Positions 31,853 through 41,466 are shown, counted from the stretch's first letter. The stretch: 64,000 nucleotides of DNA from Pseudomonas brassicacearum (GCF_000585995.1 NZ_CP007410.1:1887430-1951429); one strand, 5' to 3'. Numbers and translations: made by a program. Notes: generated by a model from the sequence alone, not told the origin.

Positions 31853-33124
31853 ATGCTCTTCCAAACCATTTCCGTCATAGGTCTCGGCTACATTGGTCTA
31901 CCTACGGCAGCAGTATTCGCATCCCGCAAGAAGAAGGTGATTGGTGTTGATGTCAATCAGCAGGCGGTGGATACCATCAACCGTGGGGAAATTCATATTA
32001 TCGAACCCGATCTGGATATGGTCGTGCATGCCGCGGTCACCGAAGGTTATCTGCGTGCGACGACACAGGCAGAGCCAGCGGATGCATTTTTAATTGCAGT
32101 ACCAACCCCGTTCAAGGGCGATCACGAACCGGATCTCTCATATATAGAGTCGGCGAGTAAGGCTATTGCGCCAGTCCTGAAGAAAGGTGACCTGGTGATT
32201 CTAGAATCCACCTCCCCGGTGGGCGCGACTGAACAAATGGCGGCATGGTTGGCTGCGTCGCGCCCCGATCTGAGCTTCCCACAAACTCATGGGGAAGACT
32301 CTGATATCCGCGTAGCGCACTGCCCCGAACGGGTTTTACCAGGCCATGTCTTGCGGGAACTTGTGCGGAATGATCGAGTGATTGGCGGCATGACAGCCAA
32401 ATGCTCGGAGGCAGCGGTAATACTTTATAAGACTTTCGTAGAAGGTGAGTGTGTCATTACCAACGCACGCACCGCAGAAATGTGCAAGCTGACTGAAAAC
32501 AGTTTTCGTGACGTGAATATTGCCTTCGCCAATGAGTTATCGATCATTTGCGATAAGCTGGATATCAACGTATGGGAATTAATCCGTCTGGCTAATCGTC
32601 ATCCGCGAGTGAGCATCCTGCAGCCAGGTCCGGGGGTAGGTGGACACTGCATCGCTGTGGATCCTTGGTTTATCGTTAGTAGCACTCCAGAAGAAGCAAA
32701 GCTTATCCGTGCTGCGCGCGAAGTTAACGACGACAAGCCGCATTGGGTTGAGAATAAGGTGAAATTGGCCGTAGCTGAATTCTTACAGCAGAACCCAGAG
32801 AGGACCGCTTCGGAGGTGACTATTGCCTGCTTTGGCCTGGCCTTTAAGCCTGATATCGATGATCTGCGTGAAAGCCCCGCCTTAGCAATTTCCCAGAAAA
32901 TTGCTGCAGCCCACCCCGGTTGCGTATTGGTGGTTGAACCAAATATTGAGGCGTTGCCGATTAAGTTAGCGGGTAAAAAGCTGGTCCTGAAAAATATTGA
33001 TCAAGCACTTGCTGAATCTGATGTGCTGGTGTTGTTGGTCGACCACAAGGTGTTTAAAAGTATTTCTGTGGCTGCACTTCAGAATCATAAGGTCATTGAT
33101 ACCCGGGGTATTTGGATCTCTTGA
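31853..33124 (+). CDS. wecC: UDP-N-acetyl-D-mannosamine dehydrogenase
   Basis: A 423-residue UDP-sugar dehydrogenase oxidising UDP-ManNAc to UDP-ManNAcA in two NAD-dependent steps. NAD motif VIGLGYIGLPTAA at the N-terminus, ESTSPVGATE, and the catalytic cysteine C266 in GPGVGGHCIAVDPWF. I start it at ATG 31853 because AAGGAAG lies 8 bases upstream; the frame is open 39 bases further. Codon use and composition are less GC-rich than in flanking housekeeping genes. Confidence 0.92.
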   Translation: MLFQTISVIGLGYIGLPTAAVFASRKKKVIGVDVNQQAVDTINRGEIHIIEPDLDMVVHAAVTEGYLRATTQAEPADAFLIAVPTPFKGDHEPDLSYIESASKAIAPVLKKGDLVILESTSPVGATEQMAAWLAASRPDLSFPQTHGEDSDIRVAHCPERVLPGHVLRELVRNDRVIGGMTAKCSEAAVILYKTFVEGECVITNARTAEMCKLTENSFRDVNIAFANELSIICDKLDINVWELIRLANRHPRVSILQPGPGVGGHCIAVDPWFIVSSTPEEAKLIRAAREVNDDKPHWVENKVKLAVAEFLQQNPERTASEVTIACFGLAFKPDIDDLRESPALAISQKIAAAHPGCVLVVEPNIEALPIKLAGKKLVLKNIDQALAESDVLVLLVDHKVFKSISVAALQNHKVIDTRGIWIS

Positions 33125-33206
33125 TTGGCGATTTGTTCGTGGGTGTCGAGATTTAAACTTACCCAATAGAATCATTTTAAAGTTTAATTTAAACGGGATT
33201 GATCAA

Positions 33207-34205
33207 ATGTTCACTAACCAAACTATTCTCGTCACTGGCGGAACTGGCTCCTTTGGCAACACTTTCGTGCCGATGACCCTGGCCAAGTACAACCCGAAGA
33301 AAATCATCATTTTCTCCCGTGATGAGATGAAGCAGTGGGACATGGCAAAGAAGTTCGAGGGTGACCCCCGAGTGCGTTTTTTTATCGGCGATGTACGTGA
33401 CAAGGACCGTCTGTACCGTGCCCTAGATGGTGTCGACTACGTCGTACATGCTGCCGCCACCAAAATCGTTCCGACCGCTGAGTACAACCCGTTCGAGTGC
33501 GTCAAGACCAACATTAATGGCGCCATGAACTTGATTGATGCTTGTATCGACAAGGGCGTCAAGCGTGTGGTCGCGCTGTCGACGGACAAGGCCAGCAGCC
33601 CAATCAATCTGTACGGCGCGACCAAGTTGGCTTCGGACAAGCTATTCGTCTCTGGCAACTCCTATGCCGGTGGGCATGACACCCGTTTCGCCGTCGTCCG
33701 TTACGGCAACGTAATGGGCTCACGTGGTTCGGTGATTCCGTTCTTTATGTCAATCAAGGACAAGGGAGTGCTGCCTATTACCGATGACCGCATGACCCGC
33801 TTCATGATTTCCCTCGAAGAAGGCGTCGAACTGGTTTGGCACGCTTTCGAAGACATGGAGGGTGGGGAGATCTATGTGAAGAAGATCCCGTCCATGAAGG
33901 TGACGGATTTGGCTCGTGTGGTTGCGCCCGACGCTAGACAGGAAATCATAGGCATTCGTCCCGGCGAAAAACTGCATGAGCAGATGATCAGCGCAGAAGA
34001 CTCGTACTACACCTATGACTACCCCGAGCATTACAAGATCCTGCCAGTCATCAACGACTGGTCGACGTGTACCAAGCGGATCAAGGATGGCACGAAAGTC
34101 CCCGAAGGATTTGTCTACTCCAGCGACAACAACGCCGAGTGGATGAGCGACGAGGAACTGCAGATCTGGATCGATACGAACCGCGAAAAGATCGGGAGCA
34201 TCTGA
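33207..34205 (+). CDS. pseB: UDP-N-acetylglucosamine 4,6-dehydratase (inverting) PseB
   Basis: A 332-residue soluble SDR enzyme, first step of pseudaminic acid synthesis: UDP-GlcNAc to UDP-4-keto-6-deoxy-L-AltNAc. NADP motif VTGGTGSFGNTF at the N-terminus, and STDKASSPINLYGATK with K128 and Y136, spaced as in Helicobacter FlaA1 (K133/Y141). No membrane helices, unlike WbpM. Start ATG 33207 gives the family N-terminus (MFTNQTILVTGGTG); the open frame reaches back into wecC without meaning. pseC follows 3 bases after the stop. Confidence 0.95.
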   Translation: MFTNQTILVTGGTGSFGNTFVPMTLAKYNPKKIIIFSRDEMKQWDMAKKFEGDPRVRFFIGDVRDKDRLYRALDGVDYVVHAAATKIVPTAEYNPFECVKTNINGAMNLIDACIDKGVKRVVALSTDKASSPINLYGATKLASDKLFVSGNSYAGGHDTRFAVVRYGNVMGSRGSVIPFFMSIKDKGVLPITDDRMTRFMISLEEGVELVWHAFEDMEGGEIYVKKIPSMKVTDLARVVAPDARQEIIGIRPGEKLHEQMISAEDSYYTYDYPEHYKILPVINDWSTCTKRIKDGTKVPEGFVYSSDNNAEWMSDEELQIWIDTNREKIGSI

Positions 34206-34208
34206 TCC

Positions 34209-35369
34209 ATGATTCCCTACGGTCGCCAAGACATCACCCAGGCCGATATCGATGCGGTTCTGGAAGTACTGAAATCCGATTTCCTGACTCAGGGCCCCAT
34301 GGTGCCGCTTTTCGAGCAAAGTGTGGCGCAGCATGTCGGTGCGAGCCATGCGTTGGCCGTGAACAGCGCCACCTCGGCACTGCATATCGCCTGCCTGGCG
34401 CTTGGGCTTGGTCCCGGTGACCGTTTGTGGACCACCCCTATCACCTTCGTCGCCTCTGCCAACTGTGGCCTGTACTGCGGAGCGGAGGTCGACTTCGTTG
34501 ATATTGACCCGCACACCTATAACCTTTGCCCGCAAGCCCTTGAGCGCAAGCTGGAGCGTGCCGAGCATGAAGGCAAGTTGCCCAAGGTCGTGGTTTCCGT
34601 GCATCTGTGCGGGCAACCCTGCGATATGCAAGCCATCCGTACCCTATCCCGGCGCTATGGCTTCAAGGTGATAGAGGATGCCTCTCATGCCATCGGCGGC
34701 AAGTACCGCGGCGAATTCATTGGTAACTGCCGCTACAGTGACATCACTGTGTTCAGCTTCCACCCGGTGAAAATAATCACCACCGCCGAAGGTGGCATGG
34801 CGCTGACCAACGATGCCGAACTGGCCAGGAAGATGGCCTTGCTGCGCAGTCACGGCATCACCCGCGATCCCGCACTGATGACCCACGAGGCCGACGGCCC
34901 CTGGTACTACCAGCAGGTCGATCTCGGCTTCAATTACCGTATGACCGAGTTGCAGGCTGCCTTGGGTGTCAGCCAGATGTTGCGCCTGGATCAGTATGTG
35001 GCGCGTCGCCACCAGCTGGCTCGCCGTTACGACGAGTTGCTGGCCGAGTTACCGGTCACCACGCCCTGGCAGCACCCGGACAGTTACTCGGGGTTGCACC
35101 TGTATGTCATCCGCTTGCAATTGGACAAGCTCCAGAAGAGTCATCGTCAAGTATTCGAATCCCTGCATGAGTTGGGTATTGGGGTCAATTTGCACTACAT
35201 TCCGGTGCATACCCAGCCTTATTACCAACGTATGGGGTTTAAGGTTGGCAACTTCCCCTTAGCAGAAAGCTATTACAGCGAAGCTATTAGTCTACCGATG
35301 TTCCAGACCATGAGTGAGGAGCAGCAGGACACTGTCATTGCCGCTCTGCGTGAGGTAGTCAACGCATGA
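34209..35369 (+). CDS. pseC: UDP-4-amino-4,6-dideoxy-L-AltNAc transaminase PseC
   Basis: A 386-residue DegT/DnrJ-type PLP aminotransferase, second step of the Pse pathway. MIPYGRQDITQADIDAV is the characteristic PseC N-terminus. The PLP lysine is K188 in SFHPVKIITTAEGG, and DLGFNYRMTELQAALG is the conserved C-terminal lobe motif. It starts 3 bases after pseB and its stop overlaps the pseF start (ATGA). Base composition is high-GC, unlike the genes farther down the cassette. Confidence 0.95.
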   Translation: MIPYGRQDITQADIDAVLEVLKSDFLTQGPMVPLFEQSVAQHVGASHALAVNSATSALHIACLALGLGPGDRLWTTPITFVASANCGLYCGAEVDFVDIDPHTYNLCPQALERKLERAEHEGKLPKVVVSVHLCGQPCDMQAIRTLSRRYGFKVIEDASHAIGGKYRGEFIGNCRYSDITVFSFHPVKIITTAEGGMALTNDAELARKMALLRSHGITRDPALMTHEADGPWYYQQVDLGFNYRMTELQAALGVSQMLRLDQYVARRHQLARRYDELLAELPVTTPWQHPDSYSGLHLYVIRLQLDKLQKSHRQVFESLHELGIGVNLHYIPVHTQPYYQRMGFKVGNFPLAESYYSEAISLPMFQTMSEEQQDTVIAALREVVNA

Positions 35370-36073
35370 GACTGGCTGTCATTCCTGCACGAGGCGGCAG
35401 CAAACGCATCCCGCGCAAGAACATCAAACCCTTCTGTGGCAAACCGATGATCGTCTGGTCCATCGAGACTGCGCTGCGTAGTGGCTGCTTCGATCAGGTC
35501 ATCGTCTCCACCGACGATGCAGAGATCGCCGACGTCGCTCGCCAGCATGGCGCCGCTGTACCGTTCATGCGCCCGGCCGAACTGTCCGACGACTACACCG
35601 GCACGCTCCCGGTGATTCGGCATGTCATCGAGTGGTTCAACGCCCAGGAACAGGCGATTGAACAAGTCTGCTGTCTGTATGCCACCGCGCCTTTTGTCCG
35701 AGTTGAGGATATTCAGCGAGGGTTGCAGATCCTCGAAGAGACGGATAGTGACTATGCCTTTTCGGTGACTAGCTACGCTTTCCCGATCCAGCGGGCCATT
35801 CGTCTCACCGAGCAGGGTCAAGTTGAGATGTTCAGTCCCGAACATTTCAATACCCGCTCGCAGGATCTGGAAGAGGCTTTCCATGATGCAGGCCAGTTCT
35901 ACTGGGGCCGCGCTAGCGCATGGCTGCAAGACAAAATGATCTTCAAACCCGGCTCGGTGCCTGTTCTCTTACCGCGCCATCGTGTGCAGGATATCGATAC
36001 GCCGGAAGACTGGGTGCGAGCTGAATGGCTGTTCAAAGCTATGCAGGCGCAACAGGTTACAGATCAGTTATGA
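35366..36073 (+). CDS. pseF: pseudaminic acid cytidylyltransferase PseF
   Basis: A 235-residue nucleotidyltransferase of the CMP-sialic acid synthetase group activating Pse with CTP, the last step of the pathway. N-terminal IPARGGSKRIPRKNIKPFCGKP is the CTP-binding signature, and QDIDTPEDWVRAEWLF closes the protein. Overlaps both pseC and pseG by 4 bases (ATGA junctions), so translation is coupled. Confidence 0.95.
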   Translation: MRLAVIPARGGSKRIPRKNIKPFCGKPMIVWSIETALRSGCFDQVIVSTDDAEIADVARQHGAAVPFMRPAELSDDYTGTLPVIRHVIEWFNAQEQAIEQVCCLYATAPFVRVEDIQRGLQILEETDSDYAFSVTSYAFPIQRAIRLTEQGQVEMFSPEHFNTRSQDLEEAFHDAGQFYWGRASAWLQDKMIFKPGSVPVLLPRHRVQDIDTPEDWVRAEWLFKAMQAQQVTDQL

Positions 36074-37182
36074 AGGTTGTCTTCCGCGCCGACGCCTCCC
36101 AGCAGATCGGTACCGGTCATGTTATGCGCTGTCTGACCCTGGCCGACGCTCTTAATGCCCGGGGCGCAGAATGCAGCTTCATCTGTCGCGCGCACCCCGG
36201 CAACCTGATTGAGTTCATTCGTAGCAAGGGTTATCCAGTTCATAGCTTGCCTTTCAGCTGCCCGCAAGAAGTTAGTTTGCTCGTGACCAACAAAGCTGGC
36301 GGAGGAGCAGAGTTGGCCCACACTGCTTGGCTCGGCACCTCCCTGGAGCATGATGTCGCTGAGTGTGCTGTCATCCTTGGCGAGCTGAACACCGATTGGC
36401 TAGTCGTCGATCACTACGCCCTTGATGCACGCTGGGAAGTTGCACTCAAACGGCACTGCCGCAAGCTGATGGTGATCGATGACTTGGCCGATCGTCCCCA
36501 TCAAGGCGACCTGTTGCTGGATCAGACCTTCGGTCGCAATCCGGAGGACTATGCCCTGTGGGTGCCTGCTACATGCACGTTACTCTGCGGCTCTCAATAT
36601 GCCTTGTTACGCCCTGAATTTGCCGAACTGCGTCCCTACAGTCTGGCTCGTCGGAGAGATGCGCAGCTCAGGCATCTACTCATCACGATGGGCGGTGTCG
36701 ACAAGGACAATGCGACCGGGCAGGTACTGTATGCCCTCCAGTCCTGCGAACTTCCTGCTAATTGCCGTATCACTGTGGTGATGGGCGCAACTGCGCCCTG
36801 GCTAACTGAGGTTCGTCAGCGGGCTGAGCAGATGCCCTGGCCCACCGACGTCCGAGTAAACGTTGGCGATATGGCACAGCTGATGGCCGATAGCGACCTG
36901 GCGATTGGCGCTGCCGGCTCCACGTCCTGGGAACGCTGCTGTTTGGGACTACCGACGGTGCTGATCGTCCTCGCCGACAATCAACAACAAGTCGCAAAAG
37001 GTCTCGAACAAGCGGGGGCAGTCTATGTTCTGCAGAGAACGCAGCGCATCGCGGAGCACCTCCCCCAGGCACTGGCGTCACTGAGCTCATCGACAGCCTT
37101 TCGGACAGCCATGAGCCAGGCCGCTCAGCGCATTGCAGACGGTAATGGCATGGCTACTGTAATCCAGTACCTGGAGTCTTGA
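36070..37182 (+). CDS. pseG: UDP-2,4-diacetamido-2,4,6-trideoxy-L-altropyranose hydrolase PseG
   Basis: A 370-residue GT-B-fold hydrolase removing UDP from the sugar before condensation. The N-terminal QQIGTGHVMRCLTLADAL carries the active-site histidine of the GxGHxxR motif, and the C-terminal half has the nucleotide-binding GAAGSTSWERCCLGLP. ATG 36070 overlaps the pseF stop and gives the family N-terminus; the frame is open 45 bases further. PseH starts 1 base after the stop. Confidence 0.93.
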   Translation: MKVVFRADASQQIGTGHVMRCLTLADALNARGAECSFICRAHPGNLIEFIRSKGYPVHSLPFSCPQEVSLLVTNKAGGGAELAHTAWLGTSLEHDVAECAVILGELNTDWLVVDHYALDARWEVALKRHCRKLMVIDDLADRPHQGDLLLDQTFGRNPEDYALWVPATCTLLCGSQYALLRPEFAELRPYSLARRRDAQLRHLLITMGGVDKDNATGQVLYALQSCELPANCRITVVMGATAPWLTEVRQRAEQMPWPTDVRVNVGDMAQLMADSDLAIGAAGSTSWERCCLGLPTVLIVLADNQQQVAKGLEQAGAVYVLQRTQRIAEHLPQALASLSSSTAFRTAMSQAAQRIADGNGMATVIQYLES

Positions 37183-37183
37183 A

Positions 37184-37705
37184 GTGACCGCAACCGTATC
37201 GGCTCAACAGCGAGTACGTCCGATGACATACGAGGATCTCGAGCGAGTGCTTGCTTGGCGTAACCACGAAGAGGTGCGCCGCTACATGTACACTCAGCAC
37301 GAGATCAGCCTCATCGAGCACTCGCGCTGGTTCGAGCGGGCATCCCAAGACTCCAGCCGCCACTTGTTGGTATTTGAAAGTAATGATGTGCCTCTAGGCT
37401 TCATAAACCTCCACCAGATTGCACCCGGTGGTGTGGCGGACTGGGGCTTCTATGTTGCTCCTGACGCGCCGAGAGGGACAGGCCGTCTACTGGGGCATGT
37501 AGTATTGCAACATGTTTTCACTCATCTAGCCCTGCACAAGCTCTGTGGTCAGGCCCTGCGCTTCAATACGAGGTCCATCAAGTTTCATCAGAGACTTGGC
37601 TTCCAGCAGGAAGGGATTCTGCGTGAGCAACACTTTGACGGCCAGAGCTATCACGATGTGATGTGCTTTGGCCTTCTTGCCTCTGAATGGCAATCGAACC
37701 TCTGA
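37184..37705 (+). CDS. pseH: UDP-4-amino-L-AltNAc N-acetyltransferase PseH
   Basis: A 173-residue GNAT acetyltransferase adding the 4-N-acetyl group in the Pse pathway. It has the acetyl-CoA loop APRGTGRLLG (about residues 91-100), LAWRNHEEVRRYM near the N-terminus and the late FHQRLGFQQEGILREQ typical of RimJ/PseH-like enzymes. GTG start directly after pseG. The order here is B-C-F-G-H-I, so the acetyltransferase is not placed by step order. Confidence 0.88.
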   Translation: MTATVSAQQRVRPMTYEDLERVLAWRNHEEVRRYMYTQHEISLIEHSRWFERASQDSSRHLLVFESNDVPLGFINLHQIAPGGVADWGFYVAPDAPRGTGRLLGHVVLQHVFTHLALHKLCGQALRFNTRSIKFHQRLGFQQEGILREQHFDGQSYHDVMCFGLLASEWQSNL

Positions 37706-37716
37706 GAGATAACCGT

Positions 37717-38778
37717 ATGTTGACTATCCCAAGTATCAGCATTGCCGGTCGACGCATCGCTCTCGATGCGCCGCCTTACATAATTGCTGAACTATCCGCG
37801 AACCATAATGGCAAGCTGGAAACGGCACTGAAGATAATCGAAGAAGCTAAAAAGGCGGGTGCCGACGCCATCAAGCTTCAGACCTACACCGCTGATACCA
37901 TAACTTTGGATTGTGATTCGGAAGAATTTCAGATCCACGGGGGATTGTGGGATGGCAAGAGTCTCTATCAGCTTTACCAAGAAGCCCATATGCCCTGGGA
38001 CTGGCATGCTCCACTGTTCGAGCATGCGCGTAAATTAGGTATCACCATCTTCAGTTCGCCGTTCGACAACACCGCTGTCGACCTGCTGGAGAGCCTCGGC
38101 GCCCCAGCCTACAAGATCGCCTCCTTCGAGGCCGTCGATCTGGCGCTGATCAAATATGTCGCCAGCACTGGCAAACCGATGATCATCTCTACCGGTATGG
38201 CTGATGCGGAAGAGATCCAGGAAGCGATAGCGGCTGCGCGCGACGGTGGATGCAAGGAGTTGGCGATATTGCATTGCGTAAGTGGCTATCCAGCCCCAGC
38301 AGAAGATTACAACCTACGTACTATTCCCGACATGATCCAGCGATTCGGCTTGGTTACGGGATTGTCCGATCACACGCTTGATAATACTACCGCTATTACA
38401 AGTGTTGCTCTGGGGGCATCAGTGATTGAAAAACACTTTACCCTAGACCGCAACGGTGGAGGGGCGGATGACAGCTTTTCCCTAGAGCCCGCCGAACTTA
38501 CTGCGCTTTGTTGTGACAGTAAGACCGCGTGGGCAGCTTTAGGTCGAGTTGATTATGGTCGCAAGTCCAGTGAGCAAAATAACGCAAAATTTCGACGGTC
38601 TCTATACTTTGTGAAAGATCTGAAGGCTGGCGATGTGATTACTAAAAGAGCAGTGCGAAGCGTGCGGCCGGGGTATGGTGCTGCACCGAAATATTTAGAT
38701 TATGTGCTTGGTAAAAAAGTAATATCTGATGTTTCTGCTAACAGTCCAGTTATTTTGGAAGGATTGAGAGATGCATGA
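37717..38778 (+). CDS. pseI: pseudaminic acid synthase PseI
   Basis: A 353-residue NeuB-family enzyme condensing the hexose with phosphoenolpyruvate to give pseudaminic acid. IIAELSANHNGKLETAL is the metal/PEP-binding start, then ADAIKLQTYT, SSPFD and KIASFEAVD, GLSDHTL and IEKHFTLDR. A C-terminal SAF (antifreeze-like) domain runs from about residue 290. Start ATG 37717 with GAGAG upstream. The last 200 bases turn AT-rich, unlike the first two thirds, so a composition boundary falls inside the gene. Confidence 0.95.
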   Translation: MLTIPSISIAGRRIALDAPPYIIAELSANHNGKLETALKIIEEAKKAGADAIKLQTYTADTITLDCDSEEFQIHGGLWDGKSLYQLYQEAHMPWDWHAPLFEHARKLGITIFSSPFDNTAVDLLESLGAPAYKIASFEAVDLALIKYVASTGKPMIISTGMADAEEIQEAIAAARDGGCKELAILHCVSGYPAPAEDYNLRTIPDMIQRFGLVTGLSDHTLDNTTAITSVALGASVIEKHFTLDRNGGGADDSFSLEPAELTALCCDSKTAWAALGRVDYGRKSSEQNNAKFRRSLYFVKDLKAGDVITKRAVRSVRPGYGAAPKYLDYVLGKKVISDVSANSPVILEGLRDA

Positions 38779-38795
38779 GCGCTGCCTTGTAATTT

Positions 38796-39728
38796 ATGAG
38801 TTCAATTAAAATGAAGAATAAGGTGTTGATTCTGGTAGAAACACCGTTTCAACTGTTGTGTGCTTATGAGTATTTGCGTAAGCATCAAGCCTGTATTTCT
38901 TTATATATAAGGAATAGCGGCGTTGGCAGTAATGATCAGCAAATGAGCGCAATGGTCAAGGATCTGAACATTAAAGTAAAAAAAGAGTTTTTGGTTAGGC
39001 CAGGTAATAAGATAGATTATTTTTGGTCGATCTTGGGTTTTTTGTTTAGCGATATTCATTGGTATAACAAGGTTGTTTTAGGCAGTTTTTTTTCTGGCTT
39101 TCAGAAATTACTTTGTTCTATTGTGCTGAAAAAAGAAATAGTTCTGCTGGATGATGGTGTTGCGACTTTATTGGCTGATAAAATAATTAATGAGCAAGGA
39201 GGGGAGTATTCAGTATTTAGCATCTTTGATTTGGATGGAGAAAAATATCTTAATTGCGAGGTGAATCGATTTGATTCGATTGCCGGAGAGTATGATTGTA
39301 AGGAGAATGAAGAATACGCTGTTTTTTTTATAGGGCAAAAATTGGTTGATATCGGTGCAATGGATATTGCTGCCTATACTAGGGTTCTAGAGTCTGCAGT
39401 GCGGGAGGCGTTTGGATCAGTTGTGCACTACATTCCGCATCGCACGGAAAGTCTAGCGTGTTTAGAAGCCGTTAAGAAAGTAAAAGGGCTCCAGTTGTTG
39501 CATGCAGATGTAGCGGTGGAGTATTTCATGTTGCGAAATAAGTGGCGTCCTAGGAAAATCTATTCAGTTAACTCTACGGCGCTTTTTACGCTGGCGAGCC
39601 TATTTCCTGATGCGAAGGCCGTTGCCATAATTCCCAGTACGTTAAAGACGCAAATGTTTGTGCATCATGATTTGATAATGGAGTCTTTCGAAAGGCACAA
39701 AACAATCGTGATAAATTATGTTTCGTAG
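38796..39728 (+). CDS. candidate pseudaminyltransferase (bacterial sialyltransferase-like fold)
   Basis: A 310-residue protein, AT-rich. The N-terminus VLILVETPFQLLCAYEYL resembles bacterial sialyl/polysialyltransferases (GT52/GT38-like). The three motifs expected in that group are present in order: D119-D120-G121 (LLDDGVATL), P214-H215-R216 (YIPHRTES, where HP is more usual) and S260-T261 (VNSTALFTL). It follows pseI directly, and no other gene in the cassette would transfer a CMP-nonulosonate. I infer it moves Pse onto the O unit. No membrane helix, so peripheral cytoplasmic. Overall family membership is by eye. Confidence 0.6.
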   Translation: MSSIKMKNKVLILVETPFQLLCAYEYLRKHQACISLYIRNSGVGSNDQQMSAMVKDLNIKVKKEFLVRPGNKIDYFWSILGFLFSDIHWYNKVVLGSFFSGFQKLLCSIVLKKEIVLLDDGVATLLADKIINEQGGEYSVFSIFDLDGEKYLNCEVNRFDSIAGEYDCKENEEYAVFFIGQKLVDIGAMDIAAYTRVLESAVREAFGSVVHYIPHRTESLACLEAVKKVKGLQLLHADVAVEYFMLRNKWRPRKIYSVNSTALFTLASLFPDAKAVAIIPSTLKTQMFVHHDLIMESFERHKTIVINYVS

Positions 39729-39811
39729 ATCTTGCGCAGAAGCGCTTCTGTCGTGTTGTGTGGTGGCGTAGACCTCTTTCGTCAATAGTATGATTATCTA
39801 AAGGCATTTAA

Positions 39812-40969
39812 ATGCTTGGGTTGCTCGCTTTTCTTTCGACGATTGTGTTCTTTTCCCCAGTCGTTAATTTACTACTTCTCCCAATTGTCTTCTATAGATT
39901 GTTTTTTACCAGCTATGGAAGGGATCTGAGCTTCCTAAAGACGGGGCATATTATTGGGTTGGTGCTGTTGCTGTTGTCAGCGCTTCTGTCAGTTGCTGTA
40001 TTTGCTTTTACAGATCCTTTGATTGATAATTTTGAAAAGTCTATATTGGGTGCTTTTCCCTATGTGGTGCTAATACTAATTTCTTTATTTGTGGGTATGG
40101 TATTTCGCAGGAAAGATTTGATAGTGGTACTTTTGCTGGTTCTATTTGAAGTGGCTGTAGGTTTTGCTGAATATATTGCTGGGGTTCATTCTTTTTTTTC
40201 GGTTGAACATAAAGGGCAGACGCAGATTGGTGATACGGAGTTGCTTTATTATAATCGGGTTTTTGGTCTCAGTGTGAATTCCAGTGTCTATGCTTTCAAG
40301 GTTTTAGTTGGCTCGGTTATTTTAATGGCAATAAAATCTGAGTTATCCCGGCGTGTCTTTCTGGTTTGTGCGGCAATACTCGTTGTCGGATTTGTTACGT
40401 CGTTCAATAGAACTGCCATTGTTGCTGCCGCGATTAGCCTGATGTTCTATTATGCAACTAATTGGAGGGTTGTGCTTTTCGGGGGGATGGTAGGTTGTGC
40501 TGTAGGTATTCTCTATTTGTCCTCTATCATTGAGAATCTTACGCGTGGTAGAGGTGAGCTGGATTTGTCTGGGCGGGATTTTATTTTTTATGAATTCTTC
40601 AATGTTCTAAAGCAAAGTCCATTCTTCGGTAACGGTGCGCAAAAAGTTTGGTTGGAGATTAACAATGGGTTATATCACGCGCACAGTTCATATCTTGAAT
40701 TTTTGGTATCAAATGGCATTTTCATCTCGCTTTTGTTTTTTTGGGGCTACTATCTCTTGGTTTTGCGTGGCCGGATGCTGGCGGCGTTACCGTTGCTGAT
40801 CTATTCGGTGTTTCAGTATGGATTGCTTTGGGGGTTGGTGTTTAATGATGTGGTATTTTTTGGGTTGATGTTTTATCTGTTAAGATCGAGGTCCGATAAA
40901 CGAGCTGTTAAGGGGGGGCTCCGAACAGCGAGTAGTAATAAGGTTTTCTCTGGAAATGAAGGTGATTAA
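39812..40969 (+). CDS. wzy: O-antigen polymerase Wzy
   Basis: A 385-residue, very hydrophobic protein with about ten predicted membrane helices and a larger periplasmic loop around residues 240-300 that includes HAHSSYLEFLVSNGI, similar to the Wzy/O-antigen ligase H-x-x-Y-L-x-x-L-x-x-x-G motif. AT-rich, with rare-codon use typical of wzy genes. Its stop overlaps the start of the acetyltransferase by one base. A ligase (WaaL) role is less likely because it is inside the O-unit cassette together with wzx. Confidence 0.85.
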   Translation: MLGLLAFLSTIVFFSPVVNLLLLPIVFYRLFFTSYGRDLSFLKTGHIIGLVLLLLSALLSVAVFAFTDPLIDNFEKSILGAFPYVVLILISLFVGMVFRRKDLIVVLLLVLFEVAVGFAEYIAGVHSFFSVEHKGQTQIGDTELLYYNRVFGLSVNSSVYAFKVLVGSVILMAIKSELSRRVFLVCAAILVVGFVTSFNRTAIVAAAISLMFYYATNWRVVLFGGMVGCAVGILYLSSIIENLTRGRGELDLSGRDFIFYEFFNVLKQSPFFGNGAQKVWLEINNGLYHAHSSYLEFLVSNGIFISLLFFWGYYLLVLRGRMLAALPLLIYSVFQYGLLWGLVFNDVVFFGLMFYLLRSRSDKRAVKGGLRTASSNKVFSGNEGD

Positions 40970-41466
40970 TGTTTAAGCGCATAGTTAAGAAAATTCTTTC
41001 CGAGATTTTCTATCTGACTTCTGGACGCAATTTTATTGCGCCCTCAGGTCGGCCTAAAATAAACGGCTTCTGTAGATTTGGGGCGGGATTGATTTTGGGA
41101 GCTAACGCTAATTTTAATGGTGCGAGAACATTTGGAACTGGTAAGGTTTATATTGGAGATAACTTTCACTCGGGTGTGGGGTTGAAGATATTGACTCAGA
41201 GCCATAATTATAATGGCGCATCTATTCCTTATGATAAAACTATTATAGTAAAAGATGTTGTTATTGGTGATAATGTTTGGTTTGGTATGGATGTAATGGT
41301 TCTGCCAGGCGTGAGAATCGGGGAGGGAGTGATTATTCAGGCTGGAGCGGTAGTTTCGAAGTCAATACCTGATTTAGCCATTGCGGGTGGTAATCCCGCT
41401 GAGGTTATTCGGTTTCGTGATAAGAATCATTACTTTAAGATGAAGCAAGATGACCGCTATCTATAA
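40969..41466 (+). CDS. hexapeptide-repeat O-acetyltransferase
   Basis: A 165-residue left-handed beta-helix acetyltransferase. Repeats are visible as GAGLILGANANFN, GTGKVYIGDNFHSG, VVIGDNVWFGMDVMVLPGVRIGEGVIIQAGAVV. The catalytic histidine is likely in TQSHNYN, and the end is the conserved AGGNPAEVIR. It overlaps wzy by 1 base and wzx by 17, so it is tightly coupled to both. It should decorate the O unit with an O-acetyl group from acetyl-CoA; which sugar is unknown. Confidence 0.85.
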   Translation: MFKRIVKKILSEIFYLTSGRNFIAPSGRPKINGFCRFGAGLILGANANFNGARTFGTGKVYIGDNFHSGVGLKILTQSHNYNGASIPYDKTIIVKDVVIGDNVWFGMDVMVLPGVRIGEGVIIQAGAVVSKSIPDLAIAGGNPAEVIRFRDKNHYFKMKQDDRYL

